This document shows, one piece after another, positions 1 through 7,992 of a DNA stretch of 45,561 nucleotides. A model generated the notes under the pieces. The model saw only the letters and a program-made list of their open reading frames with translations, was not told the DNA's origin and searched no databases. The DNA comes from an uncultured Bacteroidota bacterium (lineage in GTDB: Bacteria; Bacteroidota; Bacteroidia; Chitinophagales; Chitinophagaceae), in NCBI GenBank assembly GCA_946479615.1, contig CAMLGR010000018.1:1-45561 (forward strand), given 5' to 3'. The position numbers were made by a program, and so were the translations under genes. Positions within the stretch are counted from its first letter, which is position 1. Each line of letters opens with the position of its first letter.

Positions 1-2321
1 GGATTACCGCTTTGTCCGCCGGGATACACACCATACGCTTCTGTCAGCGCAGAAAGTTGTACCACCATGCGCCAACTGGGGCCATGGCTTTTCGTAACGG
101 CGTTCACGATATTGCCCGCTCCTCCTACATTCAGGTTGGTATGATCAAACGGAAGTAAATCTTTTTTCCGGGTATCGAGCAAATGATAAATACCGGGCTC
201 TTTCGATTTGGCCCATTCCAGTTTTCCGGCTGCTTCCTTTCCCGCGAGTTCTGCACTGGCTTTTTTCAGGGCGGTTGTTACCACATCATACAATGTTTCA
301 ATCTGTGGCGTATTGATATTGTCGATATACTTTAATACAGAATCCTTTTTCAGTAATTCCATAGTTGTTTGTTCTTCGGGCCATGGCGATACAGGGTTTG
401 TGCGTGATAATTCATCTTTCCAGATTTCGATCTCCAGGCTATCCCACCAGCATTGGTAGATGGTTTGTCCCAGAGACGCAGGATCGGCTTCGAGATTCCA
501 GTTGCGAAGAATATCGAGGTATTTTTTTTCAGCAGCACTTAATCCTTCTTCCCGTGTGTAATTGAGGAGTATTGGTCTTGCATCCTCAGCCAATGTATTG
601 AAATAATTATTCTGCAGTTTCATCAGGTCCTGCGGCGTAATATTATTCATCCGCGATAACTGGTTATAGATGGTTATACCACGCGGTGTGATATAACTGC
701 CGGGAATGAAATATGGATACGTTGAATCTGCCGGGCGCTGGTTGGCGCTTTGCAAAAATCCCTGTTCAGGATTAAAACTATGTGGATTCTCTGCCTGCGG
801 AATAAATCCCTGCCATTGATAACTGCTGTCATCGCCGGGCATTATATACAGTCCCTGCCTGTCCCAGCGGGCCGGAAATTTTCCCTGTTGCCAGATAGCG
901 ATATCGCCGGTTTTGGAGGCAAAGACAAAATTCTGTCCCGGGCAGGTAAATGTTTTAATAGCCTCTTCATATTCCTGGTAATCAGTAGTACGGTTGAGTT
1001 TATAAAACGTAGCGCCATCATCATTACCATCATGCGCTACCCAACGGATAGCCAGGTTCATCGGGTTTAATGTATCATTGATAAAACTGGCATCATACAT
1101 GACAGGGCCAAACCCTGTGTAAGCAACAGTGTCGTATACGGTAGCACCATCTTTTACTTTGATCTCTTCATAGCGTAACTGTGTAGGCTCCCATTTTCCA
1201 TTGAACCAGTATTCTTTTTTTGCCTGATCCCTGAATTTTATTTTATAATAATCCTTGACATCACGTTGTGCATTGGTAACACCCCAGGCGATATAATCGT
1301 TGAAGCCAATGATGACAAAAGGAGTACCGGGTAATGAAACACCATACGCATTGCTGCTGGGAGTAACGATCTGTATTTCGTACCAGATAGAAGGCAATGA
1401 TAATTCAAGGTGCGGGTCATTGCAGAGGATGGGTGCACCGCTTTGTGTTTTAGTGCCGGATACCACCCAGTTATTACTGCCATTATTCTTATCAGGGGTG
1501 GAGATCTCATTGGAAGCGATAGCTTCTTTTTTACCATAATACAATGAATCGGCTGAAGCCGGCGCCACCGGGACGATCCCCGGTTTTTCAAAAACAGTTC
1601 CCTGTGGTACAATAGGCCGTAAAGAATCGGGTACCTGGGGATATAATATTTTCATTTCATCGGGACTGAAAACAGATCTGGCTGTGGTATAAGCCAGGTC
1701 ATTTTCTGTTCCTGATGATAACATTTTTGCCATCATTTTTAATAACAAAGCTGTCCGCAGGTTCGACCATCTTTCAGGTTTAAATCCTACCAGTTTATAT
1801 TCAAGTGGGATCTGGCTCTCGGTCAGGTTATCGATATAGGCGTTCACGCCGGCGGTATATGCATCATAAGGTGCTTTGGATGCCGGATCGCTTTCAATCG
1901 CCTTCAATGAATTTTCGGCAGCGAAACGCATACCCAGTCTTCGTTGTTCCCTGTCATAATTCACCGCTTTGGCACCGGCGATCTCACTGGCCCTGCCCTC
2001 TGCAGCTTTGGTTTGCAGGTCCATCTGGAACAAACGGAATTTTGCATGGAGATACCCCTGTACAAAATAAGCATCGGTTTCATTATCGGCAAATACATGC
2101 GGTACAAGCCGCTCATCGAAATATACTTCGGCATTTCCTTTAAGACCGGGCAGGGACAGGTTGCCACCGAAATCATGATCATCGGCTTCTGCATTTTGCC
2201 AGAATCCATGCTGCGGACTGAGAAATTCTCCCATTGCCGGGATACTGCCCCATCGTTTATTCAAAGCAACAACAAGTGCTGTTGTAATAACAGCTGAAAT
2301 GATAAAAGGAATCACTCTCAT
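1..2321 (-). CDS. Penicillin acylase family Ntn-hydrolase, C-terminal part cut by window edge
   Basis: An N-terminal-nucleophile amidase of the penicillin/cephalosporin acylase family, which hydrolyses amide bonds of small acyl compounds such as beta-lactams, acyl-homoserine lactones or acylated peptides. The reading frame is open from the ATG at 2321 to the left edge (773 codons visible, no stop). A hydrophobic N-terminus (MRVIPFIISAVITTALVVAL) suggests export. After a pro-region comes the family's autoprocessing motif GSNNWVVSG. The Ser of this motif (about residue 282, codon 1476-1478) should become the catalytic N-terminal residue of the beta chain once the spacer is cut. The gene lies 56 bases downstream of the phytase-like lipoprotein gene on the same strand, so the two could be cotranscribed. 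The family call is firm. The substrate cannot be read from sequence. Confidence 0.9.
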   Translation of the reverse strand, partial: MRVIPFIISAVITTALVVALNKRWGSIPAMGEFLSPQHGFWQNAEADDHDFGGNLSLPGLKGNAEVYFDERLVPHVFADNETDAYFVQGYLHAKFRLFQMDLQTKAAEGRASEIAGAKAVNYDREQRRLGMRFAAENSLKAIESDPASKAPYDAYTAGVNAYIDNLTESQIPLEYKLVGFKPERWSNLRTALLLKMMAKMLSSGTENDLAYTTARSVFSPDEMKILYPQVPDSLRPIVPQGTVFEKPGIVPVAPASADSLYYGKKEAIASNEISTPDKNNGSNNWVVSGTKTQSGAPILCNDPHLELSLPSIWYEIQIVTPSSNAYGVSLPGTPFVIIGFNDYIAWGVTNAQRDVKDYYKIKFRDQAKKEYWFNGKWEPTQLRYEEIKVKDGATVYDTVAYTGFGPVMYDASFINDTLNPMNLAIRWVAHDGNDDGATFYKLNRTTDYQEYEEAIKTFTCPGQNFVFASKTGDIAIWQQGKFPARWDRQGLYIMPGDDSSYQWQGFIPQAENPHSFNPEQGFLQSANQRPADSTYPYFIPGSYITPRGITIYNQLSRMNNITPQDLMKLQNNYFNTLAEDARPILLNYTREEGLSAAEKKYLDILRNWNLEADPASLGQTIYQCWWDSLEIEIWKDELSRTNPVSPWPEEQTTMELLKKDSVLKYIDNINTPQIETLYDVVTTALKKASAELAGKEAAGKLEWAKSKEPGIYHLLDTRKKDLLPFDHTNLNVGGAGNIVNAVTKSHGPSWRMVVQLSALTEAYGVYPGGQSGN

Positions 2322-2377
2322 AGCAATCAATTATAATGAAAGATAAAAAAGAAAACCCGGGAATCGCTGAATTATTA

Positions 2378-3529
2378 TCAGGGTATGATACGGAATAACA
2401 GGAATTGTGTTTTCTCTTTTTCATCGAAATTATTATCCGATATAAAGATGATGGAACGCGATCCGTCGGCAAGAACAGGCCCGAATGTCAATCCTTCCAC
2501 GTTATCGATATATCTCCCCAGGTCATCCATATTCAACAGTAATTTTTTGGTAAGAGGTTTTATTCCTGGTTGTGCCGGTATGGATGTAATGCCGGATATA
2601 TCGGTGGCATTCTTCAGGTCAGCCTGGTATACACGGATAGTATTACCTTCTCTTCCCGAGGAAAAAGATCGTTCCATGATCAGCAACTGGTCGTTCCCGG
2701 CGTATAATATTTCCGAAATACCATTTACCCGGAACGAGCCCGGTGGATTGGCTGGATAAGCGATCGGGCTTAGCTGGTAAGCATATTGTGCCACTTGTTG
2801 TTTGGTATTGGCATCAAACCTGATCACACGCACCCAGGCAGTAGAATCACCGCTGCCTGCTCTCGGGCCATCTTCATACAGCGGTTCCTCTACACTCACA
2901 AAAAGATATTTATGATCGTCTGAGAAAGTCGTTCCTTCAAATACTGCATTCTGGCGCGGACCTTTTTGCGAGCTACTCATGTGCAGGTTGGAAGGCAGTG
3001 CAAAACTGTCTTTAAGTTTTCCATTGAGATCAGTGATATAAACAGAAGGATCCTCCAGTAATGTTTTCCTGGCATTTACGATCCGTTCACCTTCGCTGCT
3101 CCATACCAGTTGATTTCTTGCTGCATCATAGCGCATGGATTCAGGGTCGGGAGTATGAAAGGAATCCACTGCCCTTGAAGGATAGGTATTACCATTTTTA
3201 TCTTTCCAGGAAATAGCATCGGTGAAGGCGACGCTATCGATCCCATTCTCTGTGATGTGGATAGTAGCGGTATAGAAACGCGCAGGATTTTTATCGGAGC
3301 GATCGTCACAGACCATATAGTACAAATTATTCTTTGCATCATAATCGATGGAAGACAAACCACCGACCACCGTGCCTTTGAATAACAGGTTATTCGGAAC
3401 CACATATTCATTGACGAATTCAAGATGGCTGATACTGGTCGCCCTTGTAGCGGCCATTTTTTTAGAAGAACTACAGGAAGAAACAAGAACAAGGAGGCTG
3501 CCGGTGATAAAAAGACTGCTTAACTTCAT
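2378..3529 (-). CDS. Phytase-like (esterase-like activity of phytase) lipoprotein
   Basis: A 383-residue protein with a type II signal peptide: a hydrophobic stretch ends in VLVSSCSSSKK, so Cys19 should be lipidated. The body, starting near GTVVGGLSSIDYD, fits the esterase-like/phytase-like domain family (PF13449), a beta-propeller-like fold. In this family, alternating pieces such as FHTPDPESMRYDAARNQL, SDDHKYLFVSVEEPL and NVEGLTFGPVLADG mark the propeller blades. Some members hydrolyse phosphoesters, but most have no demonstrated activity, so a cell-surface or periplasmic location is better supported than the enzyme function. The gene lies upstream of the penicillin-acylase gene on the same strand. 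Confidence 0.8.
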   Translation of the reverse strand: MKLSSLFITGSLLVLVSSCSSSKKMAATRATSISHLEFVNEYVVPNNLLFKGTVVGGLSSIDYDAKNNLYYMVCDDRSDKNPARFYTATIHITENGIDSVAFTDAISWKDKNGNTYPSRAVDSFHTPDPESMRYDAARNQLVWSSEGERIVNARKTLLEDPSVYITDLNGKLKDSFALPSNLHMSSSQKGPRQNAVFEGTTFSDDHKYLFVSVEEPLYEDGPRAGSGDSTAWVRVIRFDANTKQQVAQYAYQLSPIAYPANPPGSFRVNGISEILYAGNDQLLIMERSFSSGREGNTIRVYQADLKNATDISGITSIPAQPGIKPLTKKLLLNMDDLGRYIDNVEGLTFGPVLADGSRSIIFISDNNFDEKEKTQFLLFRIIP

Positions 3530-3632
3530 TTCCGATGACTTTGTAACAAAACTAGTGGTCTGGCACTCAATTTAGCAAAAGCAGGAGTAAAAATTATAAA
3601 CGGGAAGTAAACATTTCATAACGGTTTTGCAT

Positions 3633-3663
3633 AAAAAGGCCCGCTGCCAGTTGGCAGCAGGCC
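3633..3663 (-). terminator. Rho-independent terminator of the 3686-4573 lipoprotein gene
   Basis: On the minus strand a 12-13 bp stem, GGCCTGCTGCCA pairing with TGGCAGCGGGCC (one mismatch or wobble), has a tiny loop and is followed by TTTTT. It lies 22 bases after the stop codon of the upstream lipoprotein gene and before the phytase-like gene, so it separates the two units. Confidence 0.85.
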
Positions 3664-3685
3664 GGAACATTCACATCATCTATTA

Positions 3686-4573
3686 TCAGGGTAAACTTAT
3701 CAACCGGTGACCATTGCCATTATTCCAGCTTAGCATGGCCTTATTATCGCAATCCCCCTTATCAGGAGCACCATAATCAAGCAATAATTCCCTGTTATTG
3801 ATCTTTATTTTTAATGTACCGTTACTGATCCAGGGGCAAACTATTTTTTTTACCAATGGTGTTTCTGTGGTTAAACCGATCGAAATGCCATTGTTGAATT
3901 TTGTTCCTGACGTTCCTTCGATCCTGTACACATCATCTGAAACATCATCGGTAGCGCCACCTTCGGCCTGGTGCACATACTTCAATGCATTGTATTTATA
4001 TCCCCGGCCATTAGTCAACGTTACTTTACCTTCTACTACCTGCGCCGTAAATTTAATGTTACCATTTTCACTCAGGTTACTGATCACTTTAGTGCCTTCT
4101 ACATGCGCACGGTTTAAATAATAATCACGCAGGGTAATTGTCAATACTGATCCTGATTGACGGATGCGACCGGTAAAATTGAGAATGATAGCGCCACGGC
4201 GAAGTTTTCCATCGAGACCAAGGCAACCATCGCCAAAATCAATCGTGACTGTTTTCGGATACGTGCTATCATCGGGAGATACCGTTATCTGTGCACATTG
4301 ACCGATATGGTCACGCAGTCTTAAGAACGGAAATATGCGACCGCCGGCAGAGATGGTTTCTTCATTGGCTGCAATCATCCCGAGATCTTCTACATCATCA
4401 AAGCAGCCTTCGGCTTCCATACTTTCTTCTGAATAAGTAGCTGCATCTTCTTCAGAGACAGATTGGGTAAGCGGATCGTTCTTACTGCCTTCTTTTTGAC
4501 AAGAGACAATAAAACCTGCCATGAACAGCATGGCAATGACCACCGGGGTCCGGGTTAAAGACAAAAATTTCAT
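3686..4573 (-). CDS. Hypothetical lipoprotein, 295 aa
   Basis: I do not recognise the family. The N-terminus MKFLSLTRTPVVIAMLFMAGFIVSCQKE is a clear lipoprotein signal with the lipobox ending at Cys25. An acidic low-complexity linker follows (about residues 35-60, rich in Glu, Ser and Asp). The rest has repeated beta-strand-like stretches (TVTIDFGDGCLGLDGKLRRG, GAIILNFTGRIRQSGSVLTI, LKIKINNRELLLDYG) that suggest a beta-sandwich or beta-barrel-like extracytoplasmic domain. The upstream region (4574-4676) is shared with the divergent CPBP gene. A strong terminator follows at 3633-3663. Similar lipoproteins are common as orphan genes in Chitinophagaceae, but no function is supported here. Confidence 0.7.
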   Translation of the reverse strand: MKFLSLTRTPVVIAMLFMAGFIVSCQKEGSKNDPLTQSVSEEDAATYSEESMEAEGCFDDVEDLGMIAANEETISAGGRIFPFLRLRDHIGQCAQITVSPDDSTYPKTVTIDFGDGCLGLDGKLRRGAIILNFTGRIRQSGSVLTITLRDYYLNRAHVEGTKVISNLSENGNIKFTAQVVEGKVTLTNGRGYKYNALKYVHQAEGGATDDVSDDVYRIEGTSGTKFNNGISIGLTTETPLVKKIVCPWISNGTLKIKINNRELLLDYGAPDKGDCDNKAMLSWNNGNGHRLISLP

Positions 4574-4676
4574 GACTATACTTTTAGGGTTATGGGAATT
4601 TATACATTGATTTGGAACCTGCGGGAGAATGAAAGTTTAACGGGGATTTAAATATTTTTTATATTTAATTTTTAAT

Positions 4677-5594
4677 ATGAAGGAGATCGCAGGTTTTATC
4701 AGGGGATATGCGCGGGACGTCAATAAACCGGTTCTGATCATCTGTACCTTGTTTACGGCTGTGCTGGTGTGGTTGAATTATGTTAATCACCTGGAATCCC
4801 GGTTGGTGTTTGATGCCGGTCTTTCAGTGCCTCATATCTCAGCACATTTTATTATTTATTCTACTGCCTTCCTCGTTCCATATGGTCTTCTACTGGTCAT
4901 GGGTAAAAGAGGAAATTTTTTATCCCGTCGTTTTATTATTTGTGCGATCGCTGCTCCTTTAATCTTTGCACTCAAAGTAGGAATGGATACTACTCTTTCC
5001 TTATCACCGGATACGCAGTGGAATAAATACTGGAACGATATTATTTACTGGCCACCGAGATTATTGCTGGTATTAATACTGCTGATGGCAGTGCATCGTT
5101 TTTTCAGTCCTGATGATTCTTATTATGGGCTGAGGCCTAAGAAAATGAATTGGACGCCCTATTTGGTCATGCTGCTTTTTATGATACCATTGATAGCGGC
5201 TGCTTCCACACAACCCGATTTCCTGGCGACTTATCCAAAGATGAAAGAGATATTACCCTTGCCTGGACAGGCACACCCGGGCTGGTGGTATAAACTATTA
5301 TTTGAATTATCCTATGGATCGGATTTTTTTTCAATTGAGATATTCTTCCGCGGATTCCTGGTGATTGGTTTTATGAAATGGGTGGGTAAAGACGCGATCC
5401 TGCCAATGGCTTGTTTTTATTGCACGATCCATTTTGGAAAACCATTGGGAGAATGCATCAGTTCTTATTTCGGTGGCATGTTGCTGGGTATCGTATCCTA
5501 TCATACAAGATCCATCTACGGAGGCTTGATGGTGCATTTGGGAATTGCGTGGATGATGGAGGTTGGAGGGTATGTAGGAAGAAGTTTGCATTGA
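4677..5594 (+). CDS. CPBP-family (Rce1-like) intramembrane protein
   Basis: A 305-residue polytopic membrane protein with about eight hydrophobic segments. The C-terminal third matches the CPBP/Rce1 glutamic intramembrane protease family (PF02517): motif 1 is FFSIEIFFRGFL (near residue 222), motif 2 CFYCTIHFGKP, and motif 3 MVHLGIAWMME. The canonical EExxxR is here IExxxR, so the first of the two acidic residues is Ile. If that position is catalytic, as in archaeal Rce1, this protein may be inactive or use the remaining Glu. Members process prenylated proteins, bacteriocins or signalling substrates, and many have no known substrate. A composite palindrome starts at the base after the stop and separates the gene from the convergent RNase P RNA gene. 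Confidence 0.75.
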   Translation: MKEIAGFIRGYARDVNKPVLIICTLFTAVLVWLNYVNHLESRLVFDAGLSVPHISAHFIIYSTAFLVPYGLLLVMGKRGNFLSRRFIICAIAAPLIFALKVGMDTTLSLSPDTQWNKYWNDIIYWPPRLLLVLILLMAVHRFFSPDDSYYGLRPKKMNWTPYLVMLLFMIPLIAAASTQPDFLATYPKMKEILPLPGQAHPGWWYKLLFELSYGSDFFSIEIFFRGFLVIGFMKWVGKDAILPMACFYCTIHFGKPLGECISSYFGGMLLGIVSYHTRSIYGGLMVHLGIAWMMEVGGYVGRSLH

Positions 5595-5776
5595 GAATAA
5601 GGAATAAGAAATTAGAAATAAAGAATGAGGAAGGAAATGTAAAATGTAAAACCGCAAAATATTAAATGTAAAAGGGGTGATCGATAATCGGTCATCCCTT
5701 TTACATTTTGCATTTTATATTTTACGGTTTTACATTCAATTCATCGTTCCTTATTTTTTGTCCCTTATTCTTATTT
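5595..5776. repeat. Composite intergenic palindrome (GAATAAG plus ATGTAAAA words)
   Basis: It begins directly after the TGA of the CPBP gene. The outer arms are strings of GAATAAGGAATAAG pairing with CCCTTATTCTTATT. The inner arms are strings of AATGTAAAATGTAAAAC words pairing with TTTTACATTTTGCATTTTA, around a TGATCGATAATCGGTCA centre. It sits between convergent genes. A second copy with the same two-layer layout lies at 44699-44846. Confidence 0.85.
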
Positions 5777-5813
5777 AAAAGGCGATGCCGGTCATCTTTC
5801 GACAACCGGCATC
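5777..5813 (-). terminator. Terminator of RNase P RNA gene
   Basis: On the minus strand GATGCCGGTTGTC pairs with GATGACCGGCATC across a GAAA-type loop, followed by GCCTTTTAA. It lies immediately 3' of the RNase P RNA and fits intrinsic termination of that transcript. Confidence 0.85.
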
Positions 5814-5825
5814 ATATAATTCAAT

Positions 5826-6216
5826 TGCTACAAACCTGTAAGCCGGATTTTGTAAGTTGTTACCAACCCGGTTATCATTTATCTGTCCTGGCAGTTACCC
5901 ACCAGGCTCAATCTGCCTACCCTGGAACGGGATCATTTTGCAATGATCACGGGCGAGCAGCCCTTCACCGCTCCTATACGTGGCATTTCAGCATGCAAGG
6001 TTTACCCGCGAATGATATTACTATCATAAGCCGTAGGCTCTTACCCTACGTTTTCATCCTTTCAGTTTGCGGGACAAGCCCGGTCGCTGAGGTTATTTTC
6101 TGTGGCACTATCTCTTTTCGCCGAAACGAAAGCCGGCTATTCACCGGTACATTGCTCTGTGCTGTCCGGACTTTCCTACCCTGCTTACGCAAAGTCGATA
6201 ACCCGGTTTGTAGCAG
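5826..6216 (-). ncRNA. rnpB: RNase P RNA (class A)
   Basis: The catalytic RNA of RNase P, which removes the 5' leader from pre-tRNAs. On the minus strand the conserved GGAAAGTCCGGAC block (near 6165-6180) lies close to the 5' end, ACAGAAAATAACC marks the central core, and the 3' end carries GGCTTACAGG. The termini GCTACAAACC (5' end) and GGTTTGTAGC (3' end) are exact complements and form helix P1, which fixes the boundaries to within a few bases. Length is about 390 nt, normal for a bacterial type A RNA. A TAnnTTTG box lies directly upstream (6219-6226) and a strong terminator directly downstream. ORFs crossing this stretch are spurious. Confidence 0.95.
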
Positions 6217-6218
6217 TG

Positions 6219-6226
6219 CAAAAGTA
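6219..6226 (-). promoter_or_regulatory. -7 promoter box of rnpB
   Basis: The minus strand reads TACTTTTG, a match to the Bacteroidota -7 consensus TAnnTTTG. It ends 3-5 bases before the deduced 5' end of RNase P RNA, as expected for transcription initiating close to the mature 5' end. Confidence 0.65.
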
Positions 6227-6382
6227 AAGGTTTAAAAAGTATTTTTTATACAGATATTTTATATAACAACCAATAATCTGATGTCAGAAAAAACACGGAA
6301 AAGATTGTTTTTTTCACGGCCTTTTCAAATTTCCGGGATATACCTTGCTATACTTTCTTTTAATAAGGGAGAAGAAAAAAAA

Positions 6383-6400
6383 GTTTCTAAAATTGGAAAC
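6383..6400. promoter_or_regulatory. Operator-like 18-bp palindrome upstream of toxin-antitoxin genes
   Basis: GTTTCTAAAATTGGAAAC is a near-perfect 18-bp dyad whose outer GTTTC/GAAAC half-sites are exact. It ends 7 bases before the -7 box TACCTTTG, so it covers the expected -33 region. This placement suggests autorepression by the XRE-type antitoxin encoded downstream. The role is inferred from position and symmetry. Confidence 0.6.
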
Positions 6401-6407
6401 TATTATT

Positions 6408-6415
6408 TACCTTTG
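6408..6415 (+). promoter_or_regulatory. -7 promoter box of toxin-antitoxin operon
   Basis: TACCTTTG matches TAnnTTTG. Transcription would start near 6422, leaving only about five bases before the GTG start of the toxin gene. Confidence 0.55.
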
Positions 6416-6426
6416 ATTTTATAACA

Positions 6427-6763
6427 GTGAATTATTTTAATACGCAGTTTTTAGAAGAGGCCAAAGAATTTGTTACAGGATTGAATCCTAAAGCCGGCAA
6501 AAAATTATTATATAATATCCGGCTGGCCGAAAAAGACGAATGATCCTAAATTATTTAAAAAATTAGACGATACGATCTGGGAATTCCGGGTTCGTTATAT
6601 GGGGTTACAAATTCGTCTTTTAGCTTTTTGGGATAAAACCGATGCCGGTAATACGCTGGTGCTGGCAACCCACGGCTTCATTAAGAAAACCGACAAAACA
6701 CCTGGTCATGAAATCACAAGGGCGCAAAACATCCGTAAAAAGTATTACGAACAAAAAAACTAA
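6427..6763 (+). pseudogene. RelE/HigB-like (Gp49-type) toxin gene with one-base frameshift
   Basis: Type II toxin of the RelE/ParE superfamily, phage Gp49-like (PF05973) branch; such toxins usually cleave ribosome-bound mRNA. The first half reads from GTG 6427 as VNYFNTQFLEEAKEF and on to LLYNIRLAEK, then hits TGA at 6541-6543. The second half continues in the +1 frame as TNDPKLFKKLDDTIWEFR, LQIRLLAFWDKTDAGNTLVL and ATHGFIKKTDKTP, and ends at TAA 6763. The two halves join exactly at GAAAAAGACG (6529-6538), where one A too many in the A-run breaks the frame. The result is either an inactivated toxin, a sequencing error in a homopolymer, or slippage-dependent expression. The intact antitoxin gene follows after four bases. 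No upstream ATG is available, so GTG is the likely start. Confidence 0.85.
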
Positions 6764-6767
6764 AAAA

Positions 6768-7094
6768 ATGGCACAGCAAACCAACAGGTCCTACACTCTC
6801 GCAGAGATGGAAGACAAAGTTATCGGTAAAAAGGGCACTGCTGCCCGTGATCAATACGAAAATGAACTCCGCATGGACATACTCGGTCGTATGATCAAAA
6901 AAGCAAGACAGGAGCGCAACCTGACACAGGAGCAATTGGGAAAACTGGTAGGTGTGCAAAAAGCACAGATATCAAAACTGGAAGGCAGTGCCAACAGCGC
7001 TACTATTGCCACCATTTTAAAAGTATTCAAAGCATTGAAAGCTGATATTCATTTCACCGTGAAATTTGGTAACCAGCCGCTTCAGCTTTCCTGA
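6768..7094 (+). CDS. XRE-family antitoxin, 108 aa
   Basis: Partner of the frameshifted toxin just upstream (ATG four bases after the toxin stop). The central part (about residues 36-95) is a Cro/C1-type helix-turn-helix: LGRMIKKARQERNLTQEQLG followed by GVQKAQISKLEGSANSATIA, with the usual TQEQL first helix and KAQISKLE recognition helix. The start at 6768 is chosen because a longer in-frame extension would overlap the toxin's coding region. It should bind the 18-bp palindrome at 6383-6400 and neutralise the toxin. Toxin-first gene order is typical of HigBA-like systems. The gene itself is intact. A long palindrome follows 12 bases after its stop. Confidence 0.9.
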   Translation: MAQQTNRSYTLAEMEDKVIGKKGTAARDQYENELRMDILGRMIKKARQERNLTQEQLGKLVGVQKAQISKLEGSANSATIATILKVFKALKADIHFTVKFGNQPLQLS

Positions 7095-7105
7095 ACTACA
7101 GGATT

Positions 7106-7259
7106 CTCCGTGGTCCTCTGTGTCTCCTCCGTGGCTCTCTGTGGTATATGCCCTGTATGAGAGTTGCTATTCATAAGCCTTTAAATTGCTTAGGCTTGTT
7201 ACCTTACTCCTGGACTTATAACACAGAGAGCCACGGAGGAGACACAGAGGGCCACAGAG
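7106..7259. repeat. Intergenic palindrome with CCTCTGTGTCTCC words
   Basis: Arms 7106-7145 and 7220-7259 are inverted repeats matching at 37 of 40 positions, separated by a 74-base unrelated loop. Each arm is itself a string of imperfect words (CTCCGTGG, CCTCTGTGTCTC, CTCCGTGG, CTCTCTGTGG). It lies between the convergent antitoxin gene and the DUF6250 gene. Confidence 0.9.
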
Positions 7260-7272
7260 TATTCTCATCCTG

Positions 7273-7986
7273 CTATTTTATAGCAGTTACTTTAAAATTA
7301 TCTATTTCCTGCCTGGATTTGGTACTTCGAAATCCAAAATAACCACTCGTCAAAGGTTTCGGATCATGGTAAATGAAAAAACATTCATCATTTACCCAAA
7401 AACTGGTAATACCATCTTTGATAATCGTAGTAATATGATACACTTTATCCGCCTGCAACAAATGTGATGAATCGGAAAATTCCTGTAGCAATTCGCGTTT
7501 GCCATTTTCATATTTCCTGAAACGGGTGGTTTTATTGGTATTCCCTCCCATTCCCACATAGTATAAACGTAATGAATCATACGATTCAAGAACACCCTTT
7601 CTGGTAAACAGGTTTTTATTCGACGGATCACCGGCCATCCAGAATTGGTTCAGGTCAGACAAGCGATCATTGATCCCTCCTTCCAGTATGACTTTCCTGT
7701 CGTATTCAATAACGATATTACCAGTAAACAAAAGTTTGCGCCATACCGTAACACCTCCTTTGGTGTCAAGCACCAGCTTCCCGTTTTTAACTGTCACTGA
7801 TGAATTAGGTTGCGGATCCATCTCGATTACCCAATGACTGCTGTCCCATTTTTCAAAATCATCTTTGTCAATTGTTTTCTCTTTTTTAATCTTTTTATGA
7901 AGTGATACCAATTGCGAATCCGGCAATTGCGCCTGCAAATCACTGCTAAGTATAAGAATCGATAAAAGTAAAATGGTCAATCTCAT
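7273..7986 (-). CDS. DUF6250 domain secreted protein
   Basis: A 237-residue protein with a signal peptide (MRLTILLLSILILSSDLQAQ) and one concanavalin-A-like beta-jellyroll domain of the DUF6250 type. Visible pieces are WVIEMDPQPNSSVTVKNGKL, IVIEYDRKVILEGG, LNQFWMAGD and the C-terminal SGYFGFRSTKSRQEIDNFKV. DUF6250 proteins occur beside pectin-degrading enzymes in Bacteroidota and are thought to bind or cleave carbohydrate; no reaction is established. The start lies six bases after the stop of the PL11 rhamnogalacturonan lyase gene on the same strand, so the two are surely one operon and probably act on the same polysaccharide in the periplasm or outside the cell. Confidence 0.85.
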   Translation of the reverse strand: MRLTILLLSILILSSDLQAQLPDSQLVSLHKKIKKEKTIDKDDFEKWDSSHWVIEMDPQPNSSVTVKNGKLVLDTKGGVTVWRKLLFTGNIVIEYDRKVILEGGINDRLSDLNQFWMAGDPSNKNLFTRKGVLESYDSLRLYYVGMGGNTNKTTRFRKYENGKRELLQEFSDSSHLLQADKVYHITTIIKDGITSFWVNDECFFIYHDPKPLTSGYFGFRSTKSRQEIDNFKVTAIK

Positions 7987-7992
7987 GTCTCT

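Noticed and set aside
5708..6235. Open reading frame of 175 codons on the plus strand
   Set aside because: It lies across the RNase P RNA gene on the opposite strand and has no coding features.
6642..6767. N-terminal extension of the antitoxin frame upstream of 6768
   Set aside because: It overlaps the toxin coding region, and the sequence there makes sense only in the toxin frame.
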